From positions 18,925,035-18,989,034 of the forward strand of contig NC_045149.1 of NCBI RefSeq assembly GCF_008831285.2: a DNA stretch of 64,000 bases, in the 5' to 3' direction. The notes under the pieces are model-generated. The model saw only the letters and a list, made by a program, of their open reading frames with translations, did no database searches and had not been told where the DNA came from. The stretch is from Nymphaea colorata (Eukaryota; Streptophyta; Magnoliopsida; Nymphaeales; Nymphaeaceae). The first letter of the stretch is position 1. Each line of letters begins with the position of its first letter. A program made the position numbers and the translations under genes. Of the stretch, positions 14,057 through 25,439 are shown piece after piece.

Positions 14057-15022
14057 CTATGTCATATTCATATTTCTATAACAATGATTTGTTCTGATCT
14101 CCTGATCGACAGGAATTGATAGGCAAAGAATGTCGCTTATACATGATTCTACAGCCTTTGCATCTTTTACAACTCCACAATTCAAGAAAAAAATCTGATG
14201 TCTATCGAGTAATCTCCCACAGGAGACATCATAATCTGTTTTCGTAATGTGTAAACAGAAAAAGTCCCTACAAAGACGGTTATTACTTGTACACCTTGCA
14301 GATAAAAATGCACACTTTCCACCCTCTTCGTCAAGTACCACCTTCCTCGTTCGCGATAATTCCGATGTCAGATACCCCGTCTTGACGATCAATCCTATTG
14401 TTTCGAGCTCCCTCTTTAATAAAGCGCCAGACTCAACCCCCACAAAACACTCTGCAGTTTTCAGCGAGTTCTTCGTCAATTTGTAGATGATGCTCAAGAA
14501 ACCCAAGAACCCAATTTCTTCTGGTGTCAATGATTTCATGGAGCGAACATATCTAATCAAATTAAGAATACCCACATAAGATTTCAGCCTCTTTGCCCCG
14601 AATCCTGAGCTCCCGCTGCTCGTTTGGGGCAAACTTATGCGTTTTGACACCACCTTGTACCCCTTCATGAGAGCCTTGATAGCAAATACAATTGCGTCAG
14701 GAAGCGAGTGAAGTTGCTGAATGGATTTCATACCTTTGAGACCTCCGTATGAGGCTTTAATGGCTGCTGCTAAGGGTTCCCAATAGCTGCATCTGTGAAT
14801 GCAGAAGAGGCTTAACCCTAAGCCCAAAGAGGAGATGAACAATTGGTTGTCCCGCAGGAGAGAAAGATGTGCTTTAGTTATGTGCTTTCTGAGAGAAGTG
14901 GTCTCGTGGCAAGATGCTCCTTCAACACCATCCATTGAAAGGGGGCAATTCTTTTCATCAGAAACAGGGAGAAAGTTGCAGGAAATGGACAGTTTCAGCA
15001 GCCCGTTTCGGTTGGTGTTCAT
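14057..15022 (-). CDS. Hypothetical protein, 321 residues
   Basis: An uninterrupted minus-strand frame from ATG 15022-15020 to a stop at 14057-14059. I do not recognise the family. Visible features are a hydrophobic segment at residues 61-75 (LFISSLGLGLSLFCI), a second weaker one at about 169-180, a Ser/Gly-rich linker near 133-142 and a basic KR-rich patch around 144-148. The length is well above what chance usually gives in this AT-rich DNA. The frame stays open upstream of the chosen ATG to about 15091, and a possible acceptor (GGGTACAG) lies just before it, so this could be the last exon of a longer gene. It could also be lineage-specific or decayed. Function unknown. Confidence 0.5.
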   Translation of the reverse strand: MNTNRNGLLKLSISCNFLPVSDEKNCPLSMDGVEGASCHETTSLRKHITKAHLSLLRDNQLFISSLGLGLSLFCIHRCSYWEPLAAAIKASYGGLKGMKSIQQLHSLPDAIVFAIKALMKGYKVVSKRISLPQTSSGSSGFGAKRLKSYVGILNLIRYVRSMKSLTPEEIGFLGFLSIIYKLTKNSLKTAECFVGVESGALLKRELETIGLIVKTGYLTSELSRTRKVVLDEEGGKCAFLSARCTSNNRLCRDFFCLHITKTDYDVSCGRLLDRHQIFFLNCGVVKDAKAVESCISDILCLSIPVDQEIRTNHCYRNMNMT

Positions 15023-15064
15023 CGGTGAGCATGATGAATACGGGTTCGGGTTGACATCCAACAA

Positions 15065-17500
15065 CTGTACCCAATTTGTATTCTGGGTCAGCTATGGAAC
15101 ATGGTATCTGGGGCTTCCAACCCAGGAAGAAGACGGGGTGTGGAACTGCACCACTGCCTGTTTAATGTTCATTTTCCTGACATTTTTATATTACATTTTC
15201 GGACTTTTCATTCAATTTTAAATTAAGAACGTTAAAACTATGGACCTATGGTGCACGGTTTGTACTTGCACTAAGTGCCCACAACGATTAGTGATCTATG
15301 ATTGGTGCTTCAAAGCAGTAGATAAAATCACAGAACCTTCTCTATTAAATTTTGAAATGGTATACTGAACGCCTAAATTGCGTAAACACAACCTCATAGC
15401 AAAGAAACCGACTGATTGGTAGCAATTTAACTGGCTAAACCAGCAATGAGAACTCCATCCACCTGGTCAGATACATGTCATGCACAGTTTCTTATAATCT
15501 TTCTCACAGTTGGGTTCGGCTTCATGTTGGAACTACAGAGAGAACCCAAATTTACTTGCTTTGAGAATCTATTTTGTTATATGCACCAATTATGCATCCT
15601 TACTTTCTTGGTCAATTCAGCTTCATGTTGGAACTACAGACAGAACCCAAATTTACTTGCTTTGAGAATCTATTTTGTTAGATGCACCAACTATGCATCC
15701 TTCCTTTCTGGTTCAAGGACCAAATTCCTCCTTCAAAAAGCAGTACCTGCTCAGGACAAGTGCTGTAGAGATTGTGCCACAGGAAAAGTTCGGCAGCTTG
15801 GACTCTTATCTGCCTTAACCCAATCTGATGTCTTGGATTCTGTCAGTTACTTGACCCAAACATGGTCCTGACATCCCACTTTTGCTGTGCAATTATTTAA
15901 GTATCAAATTGCTAGCATCCAGAAAAAAGAAATACCACTGAAGACAGTAAAGTCAGTGTTTTTTTTTTTTTTTTGGGTATGCTAGCTGGGGTTAGGCAAA
16001 CTCTTTGGCCTTATAACTTTCTTGAAATATACGCTCCACACTTGATGTATTGATTTTTTTTTTAAAATTCAGGGTGAGTGGTTATTTTTCTACTACCCCT
16101 AAAGAGGATTGAGCCCCCTCTATACCCCTTACCTTAGAGTTCACGGGCATGCTTCAAGAACTTTTTACGGTCCTTTCGCACACTAGGTTTTGACGGTAAC
16201 CATAATTTTCGTGACAGAGGCTCCCTTAAAGTTGACCACCTTACATCCCAGTACATTATACCCCTCGAGGGCTATGTATTGAACACTTGTCGCCTAACTT
16301 AGAAGGCCTTAAGTTCAAACTCCTAGCCAGTCCATTGAACTGGTGTTGGTTTCTCTCATTGTGATTTCTGTGTGAAAGTTAAGTCGAGTTCTTGTCTAGT
16401 AGACAGAAAAAAAAAGAAAAAAAGAGAAAAAAAAAAAAGAAAACATGATCTCAAAATGTTATATACTTGATGAACATCAATCCTTTTCACGGCACATGCC
16501 CAATAATTAACTCCAACTAAAATCTTGAACATACTACTGCCACAGCCTGGATATGTGACAGTGACAAAGAAAAAACTATGTGAGCGCTTGAAAAATGGAT
16601 CAGGACAACCCACAGACAGAAATTTGGTAGTTATGACTTGTATTAATGCCGCTGCACCAATGGAACTTTATGGATCTGAAACTTATCCACTCATTACTTC
16701 AAGGTCGAAACAGACACTTAGTCATGGAAAGAGAGGGTTTCAGGAGTTCTCTCACAAATCCAAGGGCATGTTTCGATTCCTCCTTCAAACAAGGGAGAGG
16801 CTATCAACTTCTCAGAGAATTGCATCTTCTGTCTGGAAAAAAAGTGGTGAAATACTAGAGCTTGTAAGGTTCGAGCTTCTTTACCATGAAGAAGATATCT
16901 AGGATGAAGGCACCCTAAATAACTTCTTGAAAGATTCAAATACACCTTACAGTAAAAGCCGGCTGCTTTAATTCTCATGAGAAAGTAGCAGGAACATCTT
17001 ACCAACTCTCACACACCTAATTTCTTCTTGTCTTGCTAAGATACACCCAACTTCAGTAGCCGAGATACATGGGATTGCTCATACCGGCCCATCAAAAGTT
17101 TCATTGGAAAAATGACAGTGTGAACTGTGTGATGACTTAAAAATTATAAGGAAGCACTCACATCAGACTTGTGCTGTGCCCCCAAGTCAAAATATCCTCG
17201 CTCTGCCACTGCCCAACCTCTGCCGGGGCACGGAATGAAGCTCAGAGGAATCAAACCATAATTGGCCAATCTAACAGCCAATGCACACCCCACTATATGG
17301 CAGTCTTTTTGCATTCATGAGCTCAAAAAACTCACTGAGATGCTGTTGGTTTGTGATTATTGATGAAGGAATGAGGAATGTTTATTTACCCTAAAAAACA
17401 TGCAGGCAAAATCCTTGCTATTTAGAGAAAGAGCATGGAAGAACTTTGTGTGCTTGGGCTAAATAGGGAGGCCTAACTGTTCCAATTTAAAAACAAGTTT
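15065..17500. other. Intergenic DNA
   Basis: Contains the 101 bp tandem duplication at 15520-15720, a decayed repeat copy near 16060-16130 and A/T-rich low-complexity sequence at about 16405-16440. The longest frames (141 and 125 codons) are partly produced by the tandem duplication or overlap other open frames, and show no domain. I see no supported gene. Confidence 0.5.
15520..15720. repeat. 101 bp tandem duplication
   Basis: The block beginning CTTCATGTTGGAACTACAGA at 15520 recurs at 15621. Both copies continue through AACCCAAATTTACTTGC, the words TTTTGTTA and GATGCACC or ATGCACC, and ATGCATCCTT, with only a few substitutions. High identity indicates a recent duplication. Confidence 0.9.
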
Positions 17501-18900
17501 AGCTTTGAGTGTTTGTCACTTTGTTGCTCTCTTTCTCTCTCTCTCTCTCTCTAGGTCATGTATTTGTGGTGACAGAGTGTGGTTTTCTTAAGAATGTCTC
17601 TTTGTCTCGCTCATCCCTTCACCTTCCTAAAAAAGCAGAAAGGGGACCAGCCAAAGAATTCACATGCATTTATGTGCTTGCCCTCCCTTTTAACTTCTTC
17701 CTTCTCTTTGTTCCATGGCAGTGCACATGGTTGAGGCTGCTCGCCTTAGCTACAGTCCCAAGTACAGACCGAAGACAGGACAAATGTCTTGGATCACATC
17801 TTGTCTCCATCCTGTGCTGTTCTGCTGCTTTGGCTTTCTTGTGTTGCACAGAGCCGAAAGCAACGTTGAAATCCAACTCAGCTGGAGCCTTTTTCATGGT
17901 GGTGACTTCAAAATGCATGGTGGTCGAGCTCTCCTGAAATGAAAGAAGTGACGCTCCATTCGGTGGTCACTAGCATCATTTCGTCTATGAAGGCAGGATG
18001 CATCATGTATAGTCGCTGTTGAGTCACGGGTGCGGATTCATCAGTGCACCACCTGCAACATCGCCTGACCATTCAGCAATGGCTGAGCTGCCATTTAAAG
18101 ATGCTGCTGGAGCTCAGCAGGGATGATAAATAGATCTGGTTTCATCCCATGTAAACAAAACTTGTTCTGAATTGATACAGAAACCCAAACTGCAACAGCA
18201 GTCGATGAACGAATGAGCACACAGAGATTTGTATAGATAACTAATGAGCAAGCTGATCAGTTGACCAGTCTGACGAACAAGTCACAATTGATTTGAATGC
18301 AGGTAGTCTGCGTCTTTGAACATCAGATTGCTCGAATTTGGTTCGATTATACAACCAAAATCTCAAAAAAATATCCTGAAGATTTATAGTCTGCAAAAGA
18401 ACACAGTGGTAGTGTGCCCATAAGCCCGACTCAGATCAGATACAAATAAAAATCAAATTCAAACCAGATCTAATACATATATACTCATACACATATGTAC
18501 AGTTAGATGCATGGCTGGGCACACTGAGATATTCAGACTCATGGACAATCTTGGGAAGAAGATAGAAGAGTAGTCCATCAAGTTGGTCATGCTTCACATG
18601 ATTCCTAGCATGACTTTTAGGGATTCCAATAAGCCAATCTGCAGAATTGCTAAAAAGATTGTTGATGATCTTCTTGTCAGTCCACCAAATTAGTGCTTTT
18701 GTATGTGCTAGCTAGACTAGGTCCAATTGGTCAGTGCATGCAGCCCTAGCTTGCTCCAACATTGTTAGGTAAGAAGGTCCAAGATGCTAGACTTAGAGGT
18801 ACTAGGCTTTGCATGTGATCCATGATGATGCAAACCATCAATCAGGTGGACGATGAATATGCACTGGGTACCTCATTTGAGCCATTAATTTACAAAATTT
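17500..18900. other. Intergenic DNA with CT microsatellite
   Basis: A CT tract at about 17528-17553 is followed by overlapping open frames (142 and 75 codons, 17509-17942) without recognisable domains. The 75-codon frame has an ATG at 17715. A transcribed but non-coding locus is possible. The rest, to about 18900, shows no supported feature. Confidence 0.35.
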
Positions 18901-19025
18901 TATTTTTTAAAATACAACCGTTCAGATGCCATCCCCACATATAACAACCTGTCAATCAACATCTATTGTAATGCATTTTTTAATGGGTGGACATGATTTC
19001 TAAGCAGAAAAAACTAAAAATGTTA

Positions 19026-19028
<3 letters not shown>

Positions 19029-19064
<36 letters not shown>

Positions 19065-19092
19065 GGGAGAGAGAGAGAGAGAGAGAGAGAGA
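19029..19092. repeat. Compound TA and GA microsatellite
   Basis: An alternating TA tract at about 19030-19060 is followed after AAGTGGGA by a GA tract to about 19092. Confidence 0.95.
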
Positions 19093-20339
19093 TGATTTGA
19101 AAATGAATGCCTGTAAATGAGTTGCATCCCATTGCCTCTAAATGTGAACTGTTGTGTTAGGTTAAAACGCGTAGTCGCCTTAGAGTCTGTGCTAACCATC
19201 AATTTAGATTTACCCATTTGTCCCAATTTTTGTCCGCCAGCTCTTTGTACATGTCACGTCACTCTCACTCGTTTTTGTTGTTTTCTTTGCCTTATTCTCC
19301 AAAAATATAGATATTTTCCCATTATTCTCAATTTTTGGTACTGCAAATATATATATATATATAAGGCGATGAATTTGATGCTTCAGGAGAAAAAAGAGAC
19401 ACTTTTTCATAGCTATGGTGCCCTTTTCAATTGCCTATAACTTTAAAATGAAGGCTTTTGAAATCTGGTGACCTTTATTCAAGCAAACATGATGACCAAG
19501 TCCTGCAAGAGTCTAAAGTAAGAACAAGTGAAATTTATCGATGGAAGCACAAAATTTTTTCAAAAAAGGTGTACCAACCACAGTAAACCTTTTTCTCAGG
19601 GAAAAGTTTCACGAAAACATGAATTTCAGTTGACAAGGAAAAAAAGTTTTTTATCTTTTTCTTTTAATATGAACTGAAACAATGAAAAGATGCTTCAGCA
19701 AGAATTTTTTTTCTCTGAAAAATGAAACAATTCAAGAGAGAAGGTGGTTGGACCATTGCCATCCACGAAGTCGCTGTTTGATTGGCGTCACTCGTTTTCT
19801 GTTCCTTTCTTCTTATCTATTTCCTTGAATTGAAGACGTACACAAAGAAGCTGCCAATGAACGGTTAGAGGGATTATAGATCGCATTCATGGCATGCAAA
19901 ATCAAGGAAAGCTTCAAGAGAATGGTGCGTCGTAACAGTCGCTTTTGTGATAAGGATCACTCAGAATCTCTTGTGTAAATCGATCACTTGACCTGTGAAA
20001 CGTCATGGCCTATTTGCTTCACACAAAAATATGTTAAATTTGCAAATATAGAAAAAGGAATATGTAACCAGGGGTGGAGTCAAAATGGGGCTGTAGATGC
20101 CTGACTCCCCTTCAAAATTTTTTTAAATTTACATATAATTTTTAAAAAATTTCATTTATCCTATATAAAAATTTTGAAAAATGATATTCCCTTATTAAAA
20201 TTTTGAAATAATAATTCGACTCTTTTCACTAAAAGTTTCTGTAACTCACTATCACCAGTCTATTAGCAAAGTTGATAGTTAACAATATGTCATGAGTAAA
20301 GATACTTTTCTCATGGACAATAAAAGCTTGGAAAAGGAC

Positions 20340-20545
20340 AACTTTACGTGCCACCAGGGGCGAAACCATGATTTTTTTCAGGGGCGGGCCAAACGGTCCA
20401 CGGGTCGGGCCAAGAGGAGCGACGGGTGGGGCCAAAATAAAAAAATTTGATTTTTTCAATATAATTTTTTTTTCATGCGTTCACCCGAGCCATGGCCCAA
20501 GCGGCCCCCCCACCTGGCCCCTGCCTGCCACCCCTTTTAAACCAT
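20340..20545 (+). repeat. Decayed dispersed repeat with GGGGC motifs
   Basis: GC-richer islands in AT-rich DNA containing CAGGGGCGAAACCATG, then TTTTTTCAGGGGCGGGCC. The word order of AGGGGCGGA/GAA followed by an AT run is common in plant transposon remnants. A related fragment, AGGGGTGGAGTCAAAATGG, lies at about 20070. The family cannot be assigned from sequence alone. Confidence 0.4.
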
Positions 20546-20600
20546 CATTCAAGTTATTAGATGACTTATATACTAGTTCATATTTATTCAGTTTAAATGC

Positions 20601-20603
<3 letters not shown>

Positions 20604-20643
<40 letters not shown>
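20604..20643. repeat. TA microsatellite, about 20 units
   Basis: Uninterrupted alternating TA of about 40 bp. Confidence 0.95.
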
Positions 20644-20646
<3 letters not shown>

Positions 20647-20699
20647 GTCCAACTGAGATATGGTAATGTTTCTATTAATGACATATAGCTTCAACAACA

Positions 20700-22860
20700 T
20701 AAAGATGCATGCTTGGGAAGAATGGCAATTGGCTAACTAATAAATGCTTCATCTGCCAGTGGCAAAACAAGAAAGACTAGAAATAGCTGAATCCAAAATT
20801 GTGTAGTCTCACCAACACCAACCCTTTGTTGCCAAGAAGGGGTGCTAGGCTTCTCATGGTTAGTGGCACATATTATATATATCTCTCCTCCTTCATCCCA
20901 AAAGGCCTATGTCTAAAAGTAGGGTTTGGGATAAAGGGAAATATTCCCATATTATCTTAAAGCAACTTCTGTTAGAAAACACACAAACAAAAGAAAGAAA
21001 GAGATAAGGGAAGGTGGCACAAGTTGATGGAGCAGTAACATTTCAAGGCATTCTTGTCAAGAGTGACCGAGTACCTTTCTCAAAAATAGAATCTATTCGC
21101 CTGTCCCCCATTTGGTATTATTCCAAAATTCCAGAATTTTGGAAGGAGAATAAGATAGAGAAAATGGAACGCTACTTGTAAGGGAACAAAGTGGGTATAC
21201 ACACCTGCATGCATGCATGCAGACACGCACACTTGGGTTTGATCTAACGATTAAATCGAAAACCCACATCCCCCTCCTTCGGCTCCTGAGTGGAAAGCAG
21301 GACACTCATCAACTACAATGCACTGTATTAACTGTTTGTAATCCAAAGAAATAACACCCATGAGAATTGAACTGACAATCTGATAGTATATATGCGAAAA
21401 TTTTTTGTCATTTGCTTTGCTAATTTGTTACAAAATAAAAGGTACTCTAAGACAAATTAACATAGGAAAAAAATAGTATGATTAATAATTTTTTTCTAAG
21501 CATGGGTCTGCACATAAGAATTCCCAGCCCAACATCCTTCCATTTATGTAAGTATAGATCTCTTGTTGATAGCTACTGAGTATGAAATAAACAATTCATT
21601 CCTGTGCACATGTGTGTGCCTGTAGAGACAGAGACAAAGAGTCTTATGATGGAGAAAATCATTGAAATTTTGATGCTTATTTGGCTCGGATGACTCAAGG
21701 ACCATTTCTTTAGGTTTTGGACCATTTCAAACATAGACATGTCGTTGGATTTGGTGTTCTTACCATTAGCAAATATTAGCCAATATAGGTTGCGTGAAAC
21801 CTATTTGAGACATGATATTGTCCCTATATACTTCCTAAAATATTTTTGAAATTTTCAATTATTTGGCCATTGTTTTAACTGTTTTTAAAATAAAAAATAG
21901 AAAATAGACAGATATGATTTGCAGTATTTGCCTAATTAATTGGTCAGAAAATGATATAATAGTCCGACCAATTATGTCAAACCCCTAATGGAGGAGACAA
22001 TCTCAGCCGGACAATTAGTCTCCCTCACTAGTCAAACACCGTCAGAGACGCTTCACCAAATGGTGCATTTCTTGTGTTTTTTTTTTTCTTCAGCTTTGCA
22101 AGTGGGATAAGAAATGAGCGTTCGACATTCATTGCCAATGGTTAAACCCAATTGGGCTACGTTTTATATTTATTTCATTTGACCTCTTATAATTAGGTTT
22201 AATATTTCTGGATCTCGCCAGTACGGTGATAATTAAAATTTTATGAGGTGAACTAAAAGCTCAACCATATTTGAACTACACACATGCACTTTCCACGTTT
22301 AAAATTTTGAATTTGTTAACTTTCTTTTGGGTGATTATGATGAGTATTTCATCTTACTGCTTAGAAGTGAGCCGTCGTTGCCATAGGATACAGGGTTTGC
22401 TTTTGATTCTTCGAAATGCCGTTTCAACTTGCATGTCAGTAGCTCTCTTTTTATAAAATAGAGAATTGATTACATCAATGATTCAAACAAAAATTAATCA
22501 CCCATTAGCCCCCGCCCCGATAGTTGTTGAGCTAACAAACTAGACAATTAAAAGTTTGCTAAAATCTGAAATCCATGTTAAAAAGTGGGTTCAGATTAAC
22601 CTCTCATTTGAGACTCAAGACACACCCTTTTTTTTCTTCAAGTAACAATCGAATTTTACTTTATTTTTTTCACTTTTTACTGGGCGTTTTTTCTTGGAAA
22701 AACTCTTCGCCAATCTATGCAAAGAAACATTTTCAATTATTTAACTTCATAATTCCGAAGCATCCAAGTCCGAACGCCAGTTAGTAATTCATATTGCCAC
22801 GATCCAAATGAACAAGTGGTTTGTACCTTTGCTGCTCAACAGTACGATACTATCGACAAG
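20700..22860. other. Intergenic DNA, nothing recognised
   Basis: AT-rich sequence with short open frames and a GCATGCATGCATGCA tract near 21208-21222. No domain, RNA gene or clear repeat was recognised. Confidence 0.4.
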
Positions 22861-23330
22861 ATGGTCCCTCTCCCTCCGCAGAAATTTATACGTCAGTGTG
22901 CATGCGCGCGCTCCCGCGCCCGCGCCCGCGCATTCTCCTCCGTGACAAGAATAAATTGGACAAACGGACATGCAACATGAGGGCCGTTGCTTTACGACGC
23001 TGCCATTTCCCAAAATTACAATCGCGTACCACTCGCTCCGATCCCCCGGAGCGGCTAGCCGATTGTACGGGTCCGAACCCACGCTTTGGATCCTGAGCCA
23101 ATGGATTCGGGTTGAATTCAACTTTGACCTGACACCCGCTCTACCAAGTTCCAGCGTCGAGCTGAATCTGGAGCGTCCGTGCTCTGGCATCGTGGATCCC
23201 GATACCTGCTGTTTTATCGAAGGCTCAGATCCGGTTCTTGCATCCGAACGAAATTACCGGACCGGCATTTTTCATTTTCGAATCACCTTCGTCCAGGGGC
23301 ATTTAAGTCATTCCAGAAGACACTGACCTT
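22860..23330. other. GC-rich island with CG alternation
   Basis: A local GC-rich block containing a GCGCGCGCTCCCGCGCCCGC run at about 22905-22932 and overlapping open frames on both strands (up to 133 codons). Overlap of open frames on both strands with no domain points to base composition rather than coding. It might be a decayed exon or repeat; no product can be supported. Confidence 0.35.
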
Positions 23331-23929
23331 TCTGAAAATAGGAAAAAAAGGTCTTTTTTTTAAAATTTAAATGCAAAGGCGAGGCAGCAGCTTTTAGGGG
23401 ATTTTGTCTTTCTCTCGTTTTGTGAGGTGACAGCTACCCGGAGGCCCTTTCTCTTGAAGGGTAATTCGGTCATTTTGAGGTGATGTTAATTGTGTTTGCT
23501 TTGGAAAAAAAATCTCCTATGCTATATTATCAATATTATCACGAACGTAATAATTTTCAATAAATTATTAAATGACAATTTTACCCTTTTACATGGAAGT
23601 CCTTTCCGACCTACCATATCGCGATTCCGGTCTTGGAGACAAGCAACGGCTATGAGATTGAAAAGCCAAAAGGCCTCAACTCTAGCTGTCCGAAAAGGCA
23701 AGCTAGGCTTTTTCCACCGTGCCAAATTACTGTCTCGCCCTTGTGGTCGAAGTTCGACTCGGCTAATCGCCCTTGCTGAGGACCTGAGGTGCGTTTGGGG
23801 GCGCGCTGTCATGGGAGACATTTTGTCGCTAATTCGGGCCCGTTTGATTTTTTTTTTTTTTTCTTAAATAACTTGTTCATTGTATCATTATGGGTGCATG
23901 CTCTACCCGTCGGAAAATATGTTCAAAGG

Positions 23930-24350
23930 TAGGGGTGAACCCAAGCCGAGCCGAGCCCAATCAGCTCTAGCTTGGTTCGACAATGAAACCTTAAACTCGA
24001 GCTCGAGAATAGCTTGACGAAAGCAACTCGATCTTGACTCGGCTGTTACGTGTTGAGCTTGAACTCGTCTTGATTAATGCTCGGCAAACTAGTTTTGAAT
24101 AAAATTGATATTCATCGTTACGTGTGAAGCTCGAGCTTGACTTGACTAGATTTGACAAACTTGTAAACTCGTTTGAGTATATCGACTTGATTAAGGCTCG
24201 AATTCAACTCCGTAGTTACGTGTTGAGTTCGAACTCAACTCGATTATCTGAACGAGTTGACTCATGACTCAAGCTCGACTCATTAAACAAATGACTCAGC
24301 TCGAACTCGTTTAGGAACCGAACTTTCACCAATCGAGCTCGACTCGTTGT
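23930..24350 (+). repeat. GAGCTCGA/GCTCGACT-type dispersed repeat, long copy
   Basis: Begins AGGGGTGAACCCAAGCCGAG and continues with dense variants of AGCTCGA, ACTCGA and CTTGACTCG to about 24350, followed by a T-run. Repeats with this vocabulary are widespread in plant genomes. A shorter copy in the same orientation starts at 41565. Confidence 0.7.
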
Positions 24351-25220
24351 TCCCTCTTTTTTTTTTTTGTGGGGTTTTGAGTTATGTCGGTATCAATATA
24401 CCCATCAACTACCCACTACTTAAAGATATAAAAATACAATGCTGGCATGAATCAAACTAAAAGGCCTGCCTTTTTATAATCTCTTAACCTGACCAATCAT
24501 GTTATACTCCTTAAAACACTTATTTTACAAAAAAAAGCCTACAGGTTTCCTAAATTTTCATCTGCATCTGTCTTTTTTGTTTTTCTTGTCTTCAGTTGCC
24601 AACCTCATTATTTTTTTCAAGCCCACATGGGAGCCGGTTACATCAATACGCTTCTTTAAATAAGTCTGTTATAATATTTATTGTTTCACTGAATATTTAA
24701 TTGTATCGGATCTACGGTTAACAAAAACATCTTAAAATGTATCAAATCACAATCTTTTTTTTTTTTTTCTTTTTTTGTGCGTGAACACTCGTTGGAGAAT
24801 CTTTATACATCAAATATGCTTTCATTCAAAGCATCCTTGCAACGAAGGACGACGTTCATAATTGATTGCATTGATAATGCCAGTGAGGATAAAGAGGGAT
24901 CTAATTCTTGTATCATGTACAATTAAAACTTAGTCGATCAACATTTCGTGGAAAGGAGAAATCGGTCAAATTTTGGAGCCAAGTTCATTATCATCACAGC
25001 TGAACCAAGTCCAACTTGTTTCGTGCACGTAACTGAACCTTTGATCAATCGATTTGCTATATCATTATGATCATACGCTATGTCTTCTCAATTATATGAA
25101 TCTGAGTTGTACATTCATATCCTTTTTTTTTTTTAATCTAATATGCATTGGGACATGTTCACGTGCTCTTGTACGATGCACTTAGACACATAATCAGAAT
25201 AATTTGCCAAGAACTTCTTA
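24350..25220. other. Intergenic DNA upstream of the DUF3527 gene
   Basis: Poly-T runs at about 24358, 24755 and 25122 and AT-rich sequence. No gene or clear regulatory element identified. Confidence 0.4.
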
Positions 25221-25439
25221 AAAAATGAACATGGATTTAAGGGCTAGACAGACCAGGGTCAAGACCCACAAGCATGTGGGTTCCTGGCCCGAAAGAACTC
25301 AGAAAGTCAAAGGGGGGTTGGTCAACGGCCCAACTGTAAAGAAGGGCAATTATGTAAATATGTCGATTCCATGGGGAAGCATCGTCTCAAAGAAAAGAAG
25401 ACTGGAAACAGGACAACCAGGAAAAGCCATGGTGTGGAT

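Noticed and set aside
15446-15871. 141-codon frame with an internal protein repeat
   Set aside because: The repeat is simply the 101 bp DNA tandem duplication read in one frame.
16260-16400. Possible SINE with an internal B-box-like word (AAGTTCAAACTCC)
   Set aside because: No convincing A box, no target-site duplication and no second copy in the window.
16525-16902. 125-codon plus-strand frame
   Set aside because: No recognisable domain, and other open frames overlap it on both strands (70 codons plus, 95 codons minus).
18090-18150. GAGCTCAGCAGGGATGAT, similar to a miR390-type word
   Set aside because: It differs from the conserved microRNA at internal positions and no matching star sequence or stem was seen nearby.
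22789-23330. Overlapping open frames of 91-133 codons on both strands
   Set aside because: The frames overlap on opposite strands in a GC-rich block with a CG-alternating run and no domain; base composition explains them.
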